In this document: positions 16,991 to 25,346 of the stretch, piece after piece
Layout of the letters: each line of letters begins with the position of its first letter
Position numbering within the stretch: the first letter of the stretch is position 1
Assembly: GCA_964546275.1 (NCBI GenBank)
Contig: CAZJJG010000019.1
Location: 1 to 26,697, forward strand
Length of the DNA: 26,697 bases
DNA from: MED-G78 sp964546275
GTDB taxonomy: Bacteria > Pseudomonadota > Gammaproteobacteria > Magnimaribacterales > D2472
Reading direction: 5' to 3'
The notes under the pieces: generated by a model
Seen by the model: the letters and a program-made list of their open reading frames with translations, nothing else
What the model was told of the DNA's origin: nothing
Databases searched by the model: none
Position numbers and translations under genes: made by a program

Positions 16991-18097
16991 TTATAATTGT
17001 GAGTATTTATTAAAGTGATAATTTGAATTTCCAAACAATGCATCAATTGCTATTAATTTTTTAAGATAATGTCCAATAGACATTTCATCACTTACGCCCA
17101 TGCCACCATGAAGCTGAACTGCGTCTTGAGCTACTAACTTGCCGGATACTCCAATTTGAGCCTTTAAAGCTGAAACTGATTTAACTTTAGTATCTGCATC
17201 TGAATCACATTCAAGCATTGCTTTGAACATAAGAGATTTACACACCTCGCTTTCAATGAACATATCAACCATTTTATGCTGTAAGACTTGGAAGTTGCTA
17301 ATAGGTTGGTCAAATTGCTCTCTGCTTTTTGTATATTCAACAGTTTTAAGGTAACAAGCTGTCATACATCCAATACTTTCAGCACTAACGCATAAAGTAG
17401 CCATATTTATTGCATGACCAAGAATATCAACTGCATCAGCACCTTTTGCAATTACCAGCGATGAGTCTAGGGATACATTTTCAAATGTTATCTCTGCACA
17501 AGATTGGCCATCTATAGTTGGATAGGTATTTACTGAGATACCCTCAAGTGACTTATCTACACAAACCAAAGCAAGTTCACCATTCATCATTGCTGATACT
17601 ATTAATTTAGAGGCATTTCCTCCATTTAATACTAGAGTTTTTGAACCATTTAAAACTAAGTCAGATCCTGATTCTGTTAATGTTGATTTAGCTGATGAAT
17701 AATCATTTTTTGAGCCTTCTTCCAGATATGCTACTGATATATGTGATTGACCAGAAGTTATTAATTCAATTAATTCTGCTCTTCCTTCATATGAAGATTT
17801 ATCCAAAACTGATCCAGATAAAACGACTGTGCTTAGATATGGCTCTACCACTAGAACTTTTCCAAATTCTTCAAATAAGACTGATAATTCAATTGGCCCA
17901 AAACCAAAACCGCCATTATCTTCAGAAAAAGGCAATGAAAGCCATCCTAATTCAGAAAAAAGTTTCCAAAGATCAGCGTCATAGCCTAAGTCTGATTTAA
18001 GAATTTCTTCTCTTTTGTTAAAGGAATAGTCTGCATCACAGAATTTTTGAACCTGATCTCTAAGCATCTGCTGATCATCTGAATAATTTAAATTCAT
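16991..18097 (-). CDS. Acyl-CoA dehydrogenase, small (non-catalytic-base) subunit
   Basis: A 368-residue acyl-CoA dehydrogenase-family protein, close in type to proteins annotated as pimeloyl-CoA dehydrogenase small subunit. It keeps FAD-domain landmarks EYTKSREQFDQPISNFQVLQH and QLHGGMGVSDEMSIGHYLKK. Neither family position for the catalytic base is a glutamate: the helix-G site reads LCVSAESIG and the C-terminal site reads LFGNSNYH. The middle domain lacks the usual EPGSGSD motif. It therefore probably depends on its partner, encoded 2 nt upstream, in an alpha2beta2 enzyme. The substrate is unknown; branched, dicarboxylic or sterol side-chain acyl-CoAs are all possible. Confidence 0.85.
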   Translation of the reverse strand: MNLNYSDDQQMLRDQVQKFCDADYSFNKREEILKSDLGYDADLWKLFSELGWLSLPFSEDNGGFGFGPIELSVLFEEFGKVLVVEPYLSTVVLSGSVLDKSSYEGRAELIELITSGQSHISVAYLEEGSKNDYSSAKSTLTESGSDLVLNGSKTLVLNGGNASKLIVSAMMNGELALVCVDKSLEGISVNTYPTIDGQSCAEITFENVSLDSSLVIAKGADAVDILGHAINMATLCVSAESIGCMTACYLKTVEYTKSREQFDQPISNFQVLQHKMVDMFIESEVCKSLMFKAMLECDSDADTKVKSVSALKAQIGVSGKLVAQDAVQLHGGMGVSDEMSIGHYLKKLIAIDALFGNSNYHFNKYSQL

Positions 18098-18099
18098 TA

Positions 18100-19269
18100 T
18101 TAAACTCCTAAAACAAATTTCGAAATAATATTTTTTTGAATCTCATTACTTCCGCCGTATATAGAAGTTTTTCTCATATTTAAATATTTTGATACCGAAT
18201 GAGCTGCAAATTCAGGTCCTGCTGGTTTAGCATTATCGCCATAACCATGGGGCCCTGGATAAACTAAGGCATACTCGCCTGCTGCTTCAACATATAATTC
18301 AGTTAATTTTTGTTGGATTTCAGTCCCTCTAATTTTAAGAATAGAAGATTCAGCTCCAGGATGTGCGCCATTTTCAAGAGCAGATAATAATCTTAATTCT
18401 GTAAGCTCTAATGAAGTTAAGTTAATCTCAACTTCAGTAACCTTTCTTTCTAGCTCAGGACTATCTAACTCTGCAACTATGTCTTTTAGTTTAGCAAGTG
18501 AGCGCTTAGAGCCACCAACTGCAGCAATACCGAATCTTTCATGAGCTAATAAAAATTTAGCATATGTCCAACCTTTGCCTTCTTCGCCAATCATATTTTC
18601 TGCAGGGACTCTTACGTCAGTAAAGAAAACTGAGTTAACCTCATGCTCTCCATCAATTGTAATAATAGGTTTTACTTCTATTCCAGGATTATCCATATCA
18701 ATAAGAATGAAGGATATTCCCTCTTGTTTCTTTTGAGTTGTTTCTGTTCTTACTAAGCAAAAGATCCAATCTGCATTTTGAGCTAAAGTAGTCCAAGTTT
18801 TTGAACCATTAATGACATACTCGTCACCATCTCTAACAGCTTTAGTTTTTAAAGATGCTAAGTCTGACCCAGAACCTGGTTCTGAGTATCCCTGACACCA
18901 CCATGTATTAAATTCTAAAATATCAGGTAAGAATCTTTTTTTCTGCTCTTCATTACCAAATGTATAAATAACTGGTCCAACCATGCTTACACCAAATGCT
19001 AATAAAGGCGGGCAACCAGCAAGACCAAATTCAGTTTGAAATATGTATATTTGCGTAGATGTCCATCCAGTTCCGCCTACTTCAACAGGCCAGTTGTAAC
19101 CCATCCAGCCTTTTTTAGAAATTGATTTATGAAAATCAATCATATCTTGTTTTGTTAAAACTTCGCCAGTATCTTGTTTATGCTTAACATGAGATGGATA
19201 ATCATCTCTAAGAAAGGCTCTAACCTCTTCTCTGAACTCAATATCTGATTCTGTAAAATTAATTTCCAT
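18100..19269 (-). CDS. Acyl-CoA dehydrogenase, large (catalytic) subunit
   Basis: A 389-residue flavoprotein oxidising acyl-CoA to enoyl-CoA. The helical N-domain is followed by QGYSEPGSGSDLASL (126-140) and INGSKTWTTLAQNADW (153-168), then the helix with LAHERF, where Glu244 is in the position of the catalytic base of isovaleryl-CoA-type enzymes, and the C-terminal YGGSNEIQKNIISK. Proteins like this are often named pimeloyl-CoA dehydrogenase large subunit. The start is the ATG at 19269 (MEINFTESD), preceded by the ribosome site AAAAAAGG; the frame is open for 41 more codons upstream but that part is non-homologous. It is the first gene of the minus-strand run leading into gap and nqr. Confidence 0.9.
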   Translation of the reverse strand: MEINFTESDIEFREEVRAFLRDDYPSHVKHKQDTGEVLTKQDMIDFHKSISKKGWMGYNWPVEVGGTGWTSTQIYIFQTEFGLAGCPPLLAFGVSMVGPVIYTFGNEEQKKRFLPDILEFNTWWCQGYSEPGSGSDLASLKTKAVRDGDEYVINGSKTWTTLAQNADWIFCLVRTETTQKKQEGISFILIDMDNPGIEVKPIITIDGEHEVNSVFFTDVRVPAENMIGEEGKGWTYAKFLLAHERFGIAAVGGSKRSLAKLKDIVAELDSPELERKVTEVEINLTSLELTELRLLSALENGAHPGAESSILKIRGTEIQQKLTELYVEAAGEYALVYPGPHGYGDNAKPAGPEFAAHSVSKYLNMRKTSIYGGSNEIQKNIISKFVLGV

Positions 19270-19371
19270 ATTGTTACCTTTTTTGTAAATTCGGTTGCTA
19301 AAATGTGCCCGTATTATACAAGAAGAAGTTATACAAATAAATAAAGTTGGTATCGTAAATAAATATAAATA
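19270..19371. promoter_or_regulatory. Divergent acyl-CoA dehydrogenase / mfd promoter region
   Basis: These 102 nt separate divergent starts. On the minus strand a perfect TATAAT (plus 19313-19318) is a likely -10 for the dehydrogenase-gap run, without a good -35. A direct repeat TTATACAA occurs at 19314-19321 and 19329-19336, 15 nt apart, overlapping that -10. The remaining bases before mfd are almost pure A/T, with no Shine-Dalgarno before the mfd ATG. Confidence 0.45.
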
Positions 19372-22300
19372 ATGAACCTGAAAGATAACCATATTGTTGC
19401 AGCATCGCTATCTAAAAAATTCTCTACTGAAAAAAAATCTATTTGTTACATAACATCGTCTAATGCTGAGGCAAAGTTATTGAGCGAAGAGTTACTTTTA
19501 TATTTAAATAAAAAGCAGGTGAATTATTTTCCTGAAAATGAAATTCTAGCTTATGATCACTTCTCCTCTCCTGAAGCTATTATTAAATCCCGCTTTAAAA
19601 TTTTAAATGATAGTAATCAAACTCCTAATATAGTCATTACTAGCTCAAAGAATTTATTTGAACGTTATCCACCTAAATCATTCTTTAGATCATTAAATGC
19701 ATTTAAGGTTGGTGAGGTAATTTCACTAAACGCTATTAAAAATATTTTAGTTGAAAACCATTTTATTAATACTGACAGGGTAGATGGAATTAATCAGTTT
19801 TCATCAAGAGGTGGTTTAATAGATATATGGCCCTCTATATACAGTGATCCGATTAGAATAGAGTTTTTTGATGATGAGATTGAATCTATTAGATCATTTA
19901 ATTCAAATACTCAGCTAACAATCAAGAAAATTAACGAATTCAATCTAACAACTGGATCTCATTTGCCATTTGATGAGATGGGTCTAAAAAGTTTTAGAGA
20001 TAAATGGAGAGATTTTTTTCCAAATAATGATGAAAGAGTTTGTGATTTATTTAATGAGCTTAATAATAAACAGCTTTCAGAAGGCTACGAAATTTATCTT
20101 CCTTTGTTTTTTGATAGCACAATTTCATTATTTGATATCTTTAAAGACTTTAAATTTCTAACATATGAGAATATTGCTTCTGGTCTTGTAGATATCTGGA
20201 AGGAAGTTAATAAAAGATATAGTGATGAAAATATAGATGCTACCAGACCCTTACTGTCTCCAGAGAATCTCTTTTTTAATAAAGATCTGGTTAGTCAATA
20301 TGTTGATGGGTGTGAAATTCTTAACGTAGATATTTCTCAGCATGAAGATATTAATAAAGAAATAGGCTTTAAAGAAAATTTAGTATTAGCAGAAAATGCA
20401 TTAGCAAATAAAACCATAGATAGCATCGTTATCTCAACTATGATTCCGAGCGAATATGAGATTTTGAAAAAGACGTATTTATCTGATCTTAATGAAATTA
20501 ATACATTTGAAGACATAAAAAATGGAATTAACTTAATCAGTTCAAATATGTACAGGCCGCTTAAAAATCTAGATATAAAAACTCTGTTTCTTCACAGAGA
20601 GTACTTTTTAGATGCCCCTTCTTCTAATAATCTTGAAACTCAAGTTTCAGTAATAAAAGTAAATACTGAGATAAACTTTTCATCCAATGATTATGTTATC
20701 CATGAAAATTATGGACTAGGTGTCTATTTAGGGTTAGAGGTTGTTGATACTAAGGGTATTAGTAATGAGTATTTAAAAATAAAATATGCTAATGAAGAAA
20801 ATCTATACGTTCCATTAGCTAAAACTTTTCTAGTATCTAAATATCATAAGAATAGTGAAAAAGTTGATTCAGTTCTGGATTCCCTCTCAAGCACCAAGTG
20901 GACTCAGAAAAAACAACGAGCTGAAAAGCGAGCCTATGATCATGCAGCTGAAATTTTAGATATAGAATCAAGAAGACTTTCTTCCTCTGCTCCAGTCTTA
21001 AAAGTTGAGCAGTCTACTTATGATGATTTTGTAAATGAATTTCCATATAAAGAAACTAATGATCAGCTAGTTGCCATTGAGGCTATTGAAAAAGACTTAG
21101 CTTTAATTAAGCCTATGAATAGACTTCTGTGTGGTGATGTTGGTTTTGGGAAAACAGAGATAGCTATGCGTGCTGCTTTTGTGGCAGTTAATGCAGGTAA
21201 GCAAGTAGTTTTGCTAGCACCAAGCACAGTCTTAGTGTCACAACACTATCAATCCTTTGTTGATCGATTTAAAAATTTTGGGATTATTGTTAAATCTCTA
21301 AATAGACATTCAGGAGTGAGTGAGAAAAAACAATACATTGAAGATTTTAATAATAAGAAAATCGATATATTAATAGGTACTCATGCTTTATTTAATCAAT
21401 CTATTGATTTTAATAATCTTGGTCTGCTGGTCGTAGATGAGGAGCATAGGTTTGGAACAAAACAAAAAGATATTATTAAATCAAAAAAACCTGACGTTCA
21501 TGTTTTATATTTATCAGCAACTCCGATACCAAGGACAATGAATTTTATTTTTGCTGGATTAAAAGATTTTTCTTTTTTACATACCCCTCCTACAAATAGG
21601 TTGAGCATTAAATCTTTTTTAAAAGTACAAACAGATAATTTAATAACTGAAGCTATCAATAGAGAGATATCAAGAAATGGTCAATGTTTTATTATTCAAA
21701 ATGATATTAAAAAACTCGCCATACTTAAAGAGAGTTTATTAAGGATTTTACCTAGCCTTCAAATTGAGATTGCGCATGGGCAACTGAATAAAGCAGATAT
21801 TACAAATACCATGAATCGTTTTCAATTGGGTCAAATAGATGTACTTCTATGTACAACTATTGTTGAAATGGGATTAGATATTCCAAATGCCAATACCATG
21901 ATTATTCTAGATTCTTATAATTTTGGACTTGCTCAACTTCATCAGCTTCGAGGAAGAGTTGGAAGATCTAGCAAGCAAGGATATTGCTACTTTTTAATAC
22001 CAACACCTGATTTACCTAAAAGTGCTAGAGAACGATTAGACTCAATCATTAGATTATCTGACCTAGGATCAGGTTTTTTTATTGCTCAAGAGGATTTGGA
22101 GCTCAGGGGTGGTGGAGAAATACTTGGAGAAAAGCAAAGCGGTCATGTTGATGCAATTGGAATCTCTTTATATCTTTCAATGTTAAAAGATTCTATTCAG
22201 GATATTAAGAATCCTACCAAGGAATATAAATCAGTAAATGCTGAAATAAACTTTTTTGATGATGCTTTTATACCTGATATATATTTACCCTCTCCGACTG

Positions 22301-22674
22301 AGCGATTGAAGTTCTATCGAAGAATAAATGAAGTTAAGACAATCGCTAAATTGCATGAGATAAAGTTAGAGCTCATAGATAGATGCGGGAAATATATTGA
22401 TGAGGTTGAGGCGTTATTTAGTAACTCAGAGCTATTAATCTTATCTGGAGCCGTGGGAATTATTAAAATATCTTCACATAAAGATAAAACATCCATCCAG
22501 TTTGATGCAAAGCTTGCTGATGATATTTTAATTAAAGTATTGGATTTAATAAGATCTAATCCAGCTTTATATAAAATGGATCCATCTGGGAAGCTAAGTA
22601 TGAATATTGAAGATGCTAAAAATAGTAATCAAAGACGAATATATGTGAGAAACTTTATCAATGAGATATCTTAG
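19372..22674 (+). CDS. mfd: Transcription-repair coupling factor Mfd
   Basis: An 1100-residue SF2 translocase that removes RNA polymerase stalled at lesions and recruits UvrA. Order of domains: a UvrB-like module (about 1-350), including the QFSSRGGLIDIWP block at 141-153; the RNA-polymerase-interaction domain starting DYVIHENYGLGVYLGL (440-455); a RecG-like motor with Walker A GDVGFGKT (588-595), motif II DEEH (689-692), SATPIPRT, TTIVEMGLDIPNAN and QLRGRVGRS; and a C-terminal UvrA-binding clamp domain. It is slightly shorter than E. coli Mfd (1148). Its last 14 nt overlap the CsiV-like gene. Confidence 0.97.
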   Translation: MNLKDNHIVAASLSKKFSTEKKSICYITSSNAEAKLLSEELLLYLNKKQVNYFPENEILAYDHFSSPEAIIKSRFKILNDSNQTPNIVITSSKNLFERYPPKSFFRSLNAFKVGEVISLNAIKNILVENHFINTDRVDGINQFSSRGGLIDIWPSIYSDPIRIEFFDDEIESIRSFNSNTQLTIKKINEFNLTTGSHLPFDEMGLKSFRDKWRDFFPNNDERVCDLFNELNNKQLSEGYEIYLPLFFDSTISLFDIFKDFKFLTYENIASGLVDIWKEVNKRYSDENIDATRPLLSPENLFFNKDLVSQYVDGCEILNVDISQHEDINKEIGFKENLVLAENALANKTIDSIVISTMIPSEYEILKKTYLSDLNEINTFEDIKNGINLISSNMYRPLKNLDIKTLFLHREYFLDAPSSNNLETQVSVIKVNTEINFSSNDYVIHENYGLGVYLGLEVVDTKGISNEYLKIKYANEENLYVPLAKTFLVSKYHKNSEKVDSVLDSLSSTKWTQKKQRAEKRAYDHAAEILDIESRRLSSSAPVLKVEQSTYDDFVNEFPYKETNDQLVAIEAIEKDLALIKPMNRLLCGDVGFGKTEIAMRAAFVAVNAGKQVVLLAPSTVLVSQHYQSFVDRFKNFGIIVKSLNRHSGVSEKKQYIEDFNNKKIDILIGTHALFNQSIDFNNLGLLVVDEEHRFGTKQKDIIKSKKPDVHVLYLSATPIPRTMNFIFAGLKDFSFLHTPPTNRLSIKSFLKVQTDNLITEAINREISRNGQCFIIQNDIKKLAILKESLLRILPSLQIEIAHGQLNKADITNTMNRFQLGQIDVLLCTTIVEMGLDIPNANTMIILDSYNFGLAQLHQLRGRVGRSSKQGYCYFLIPTPDLPKSARERLDSIIRLSDLGSGFFIAQEDLELRGGGEILGEKQSGHVDAIGISLYLSMLKDSIQDIKNPTKEYKSVNAEINFFDDAFIPDIYLPSPTERLKFYRRINEVKTIAKLHEIKLELIDRCGKYIDEVEALFSNSELLILSGAVGIIKISSHKDKTSIQFDAKLADDILIKVLDLIRSNPALYKMDPSGKLSMNIEDAKNSNQRRIYVRNFINEIS

Positions 22675-23506
22675 TAACTTATTAATTATTCCTATATTCT
22701 TAATATCTTTAGATATTCAGTCCAAAGATTTTGATATAAATACCTATGAGATTGAAGTATTAATTTTTGCAACATCTTCTGAAATAACTAAAGAGGCCTT
22801 TCAAGAGATCACTGAATTAAACTTAGAAGGTGAAAAAGTTATAAATCTTATTGAGCCTCCAAAAACCATTAATTTAAGTGCTATGAGTAATTCTTTTAAG
22901 CATGAGTATAAATATGAAGATATTTTTAAGAATATTGATGTTTTTACCTCAAATAATCCTAAAGATACTTTTTCTAAAAATACTGGTTATTGGTTTAGAG
23001 AGATTAAAGACCCAAGCTCACTAAACTCTCTTAAGAGAAGAATGCTTAGAAGGAAAGATTATGAATTGTTAGGTCATTATTCTTGGCATCAAGGGATGCT
23101 TGCAGAAGAAGAAAGTCCTTTTATTCATATAGTAGATGAAGATGATAAGTTTGGATTATTGGTTAAAGCCTATGAATCAAGATATCTTCATTTAGACCTA
23201 AAGGCCTACATAGGCCAAATCAATATTGAAACTAATGCTAGTCCAAAAGAAATTACTGCAATATCCAATAAAAAATTAATAGCAAATACAATATCTGAAA
23301 ATGATAAAAAAATTAATGTAAAGATTGGAGAATCTCAAAATCTTATAAGATTATATGAGGATAATACTCAAACTATAGCTAAGGAAAAAGCAGAGGATTT
23401 AATTACATTTTATATCGATCAAGATACTCGAATATTTGCTAATGAAATATATTATTTTGACCACCCGAAGTTTGGGGTAGTTATTTCAATTAAAGATAAA
23501 CCTTAA
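22661..23506 (+). CDS. CsiV family protein (putative peptidoglycan-binding, secreted)
   Basis: A 281-residue protein with an N-terminal signal peptide (about 1-20; a hydrophobic run LSNLLIIPIFLISL after MRY), then YEIEVLIFATSS (29-40), the conserved start of the CsiV family. The C-terminal RIFANEIYYFDHPKFGVVISI (residues 257-277) resembles the family's closing HPLFGVL-type block. CsiV of Vibrio binds peptidoglycan and stimulates the synthase PBP1A via LpoA. Position directly after mfd is the usual gammaproteobacterial context and strengthens the call. The middle region is poorly conserved. It overlaps mfd by 14 nt and shares its TTAA end with convergent nfuA. Confidence 0.75.
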   Translation: MRYLSNLLIIPIFLISLDIQSKDFDINTYEIEVLIFATSSEITKEAFQEITELNLEGEKVINLIEPPKTINLSAMSNSFKHEYKYEDIFKNIDVFTSNNPKDTFSKNTGYWFREIKDPSSLNSLKRRMLRRKDYELLGHYSWHQGMLAEEESPFIHIVDEDDKFGLLVKAYESRYLHLDLKAYIGQINIETNASPKEITAISNKKLIANTISENDKKINVKIGESQNLIRLYEDNTQTIAKEKAEDLITFYIDQDTRIFANEIYYFDHPKFGVVISIKDKP

Positions 23507-24096
23507 GTCTTGTAGTAAGCGTTCTCACCATCGGAATGGTCCGTTATATCAATAACTGATTGAAGTTCAGGAATCTGTTCAATTAATGTTTTCTCAATGC
23601 CATCCTTAAGGGTGACATCTACCATTCCACAACCCTGACAACCACCTCCGAATTGAAGTACAGCTTGCTTTTCTTCGGTAAACTTAACAAGACTTACCTC
23701 GCCCCCATGAGACTCAAGCATTGGGTTGATTTCATTGTATATGACGTAATTTATTCTATCCTCAACCGGGCTATCCTCTGAGATATTTGGAAATCTAGCA
23801 TTAGGAGCCTTTATAGTTAATTGTCCTCCAAAGTTATCATGATCGAAATTAACTTCGGCATCCTTTAAAAAAGGAATGCTTCTTTGATCTATAAATGCAT
23901 CTAGAGTTTCTAGTTTGATTAATTCATCTTTTGGATTAGCTTCTTCAGCTTTACAATAAGCTAGGCATGTTTCTGCTTTAGGGGTGCCTGGGTCAGAGAT
24001 AAATATTCTAATACCAATACTGTTGTCATCCTTTTCATTAACTAATTTAGCTAAATATTCTTCTGCTGACTTAGTAATATTAATTATCTTTGACAT
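23503..24096 (-). CDS. nfuA: Fe/S biogenesis protein NfuA
   Basis: A 197-residue Fe-S carrier. An N-terminal degenerate A-type scaffold domain (about 1-105) is followed by a NifU-like domain with the 4Fe-4S ligands Cys153 and Cys156 in QFGGGCQGCGMVDVTLKDG. The homodimer bridges a cluster and passes it to client proteins under stress or iron limitation. Length is close to E. coli NfuA (191). Possible clients in this window are NqrF and NqrD/NqrE, which is inference. Its ATG lies 9 nt from the divergent DUF2970 gene, so any promoter must be inside neighbouring coding sequence. Confidence 0.96.
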   Translation of the reverse strand: MSKIINITKSAEEYLAKLVNEKDDNSIGIRIFISDPGTPKAETCLAYCKAEEANPKDELIKLETLDAFIDQRSIPFLKDAEVNFDHDNFGGQLTIKAPNARFPNISEDSPVEDRINYVIYNEINPMLESHGGEVSLVKFTEEKQAVLQFGGGCQGCGMVDVTLKDGIEKTLIEQIPELQSVIDITDHSDGENAYYKT

Positions 24097-24105
24097 AATG
24101 CATCC

Positions 24106-24270
24106 ATGTGGTTAAAAAGAATACTTTCATCTTTGCTAGGAGTGAGAACGCGAGAAGATCTTGAAAAGGATTTATCAAATCTTTCTATCCCTAAAGTAGT
24201 CATTTTATTCTTTTTACTAAACATTGTTTTTATAAGTATCATCATAGCAATAACCAAGCTGCTTCTCTAA
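24106..24270 (+). CDS. Small DUF2970-family membrane protein
   Basis: A 54-residue open frame (MWLKRILSSLLGVRTREDLE...) with one strongly hydrophobic helix at about 31-50. The pattern W-x4-SxLLGV, then a charged stretch with E-KDL, then a helix ending TKLLL fits DUF2970 proteins (about 60 residues, one transmembrane helix, function unknown). The stop TAA shares its last base with the ATG of trmA (TAATG), so translation is probably coupled. An in-frame stop at 24091-24093 prevents a longer N-terminus. The start is only 9 nt from the divergent nfuA ATG. Confidence 0.75.
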   Translation: MWLKRILSSLLGVRTREDLEKDLSNLSIPKVVILFFLLNIVFISIIIAITKLLL

Positions 24271-25277
24271 TGAATAAATTCAATGATGTTAAAAATATTT
24301 TATCGAAATATTATTCTGGTGATATTAATCTAAACCTGAGCCCTGCTACAAGCTATAGATCAAGATGCGAGTTTGGTTACAGAAACGGCAAATACACAAT
24401 GGTTAAAGGTGATAAAAAAATAAGTCTAACTAACTATGATCTACCAGTCTCATCAATACAAAATATTATGGAGCCGCTGTTAGAGCAAATCAAAGCAAAT
24501 GAATTACTTAAACATAAGTTATTCCAAATTAATTTTAGGGCTGTGAGGGATGTTGTGCTCATCTCTTTGATTTATCACAAAGAGCTTGAAGAGAAATGGC
24601 TTGAGGCAGCTAATGGTGTTACGAGTATTTTAAATGTTCATATTATTGGAAGATCTAGAAAACAAATCATTGCGACAGATATTTTAGAGCTTGAAGATGA
24701 AGTTGATGTGCAAGACTCTTACTATTTGTATCAAGACGATAAAACATTCTATCAACCCAATAAATACATAATGCCCAAGATGGTTGAGTATAGTCTTTCT
24801 TTGATTAGTGATCCTAAAGATCTATTGGAGCTATATTGTGGTTCAGGTACATTTACAGTACCTATGTCTCGTTATTTTAAGAATATTTTTGCTACCGAAA
24901 ATAACCGCGCATCAATAACTTACTTAAATAAAGCAATCAAGAAGAATGATATTGCTAATATAGCCTATGCAAGGCTTTCAGATACAGAGCTAACCGAAGC
25001 TTTTAATGGCAGAGTCTTTAGAAGAATGGGTGGAATTGATTTGGGTAACTATAATTTTAGTCATGTTCTCGTAGATCCTCCAAGATCTGGGCTTAATGAG
25101 AATGTTACTGATATCCTACAAAAATTTGATAATATTATTTATATCTCTTGTAACCCTGAAACATTTGAAAGAGATTTACAGAATTTGAAAGATTATAAAA
25201 TTAATAAGGTTGAAGTGTTCGATCAGTTTTCAAATACCTCTCACTTGGAGTTGATAGCATTATTAACTAAAGTTTAG
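24270..25277 (+). CDS. trmA: tRNA (uracil-54-C5)-methyltransferase TrmA
   Basis: A 335-residue SAM-dependent methyltransferase that makes T54 in the TpsiC loop of tRNA. Seen: SAM site ELYCGSGTFTVP (187-198), VLVDPPRSG (266-274), nucleophilic Cys294 in YISCNPETFERDL and the catalytic Glu327 in SHLELIALL. ARLSDTELTEAFNG and GGIDLGNYNF align with the E. coli TrmA insertion and distinguish it from RlmC/RlmD, as does the absence of an N-terminal TRAM domain or Fe-S cysteines. It is about 30 residues shorter than E. coli TrmA, mostly at the N-terminus. Start codon overlaps the upstream DUF2970 stop. Confidence 0.95.
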   Translation: MNKFNDVKNILSKYYSGDINLNLSPATSYRSRCEFGYRNGKYTMVKGDKKISLTNYDLPVSSIQNIMEPLLEQIKANELLKHKLFQINFRAVRDVVLISLIYHKELEEKWLEAANGVTSILNVHIIGRSRKQIIATDILELEDEVDVQDSYYLYQDDKTFYQPNKYIMPKMVEYSLSLISDPKDLLELYCGSGTFTVPMSRYFKNIFATENNRASITYLNKAIKKNDIANIAYARLSDTELTEAFNGRVFRRMGGIDLGNYNFSHVLVDPPRSGLNENVTDILQKFDNIIYISCNPETFERDLQNLKDYKINKVEVFDQFSNTSHLELIALLTKV

Positions 25278-25346
25278 CAAATTACCTCCATCAGTTTAAG
25301 CTAAGCGCACTGAATACTTAAAAGGATTAAATACAGGACAAATTAT

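Noticed and set aside
17695..18000. Open frame of 101 codons on the plus strand
   Set aside because: It is fully antisense to the small acyl-CoA dehydrogenase gene; the Leu/Ile-rich composition is what an A+T-rich antisense frame gives.
19270..19392. An N-terminal extension of 41 codons on the large acyl-CoA dehydrogenase subunit, as a longer start
   Set aside because: The extension is hydrophobic, not family-like, and overlaps the mfd start and the divergent promoter region. The ATG at 19269 has a good ribosome site and begins the conserved domain.
22314..22496. Open frame of 60 codons on the minus strand
   Set aside because: It lies inside the C-terminal coding region of mfd and shows no motif or ribosome site.
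25278..25346. Possible hairpin CAGT...ACTG after trmA
   Set aside because: Four-base arms with a 13-nt loop are expected by chance, and no T run follows.
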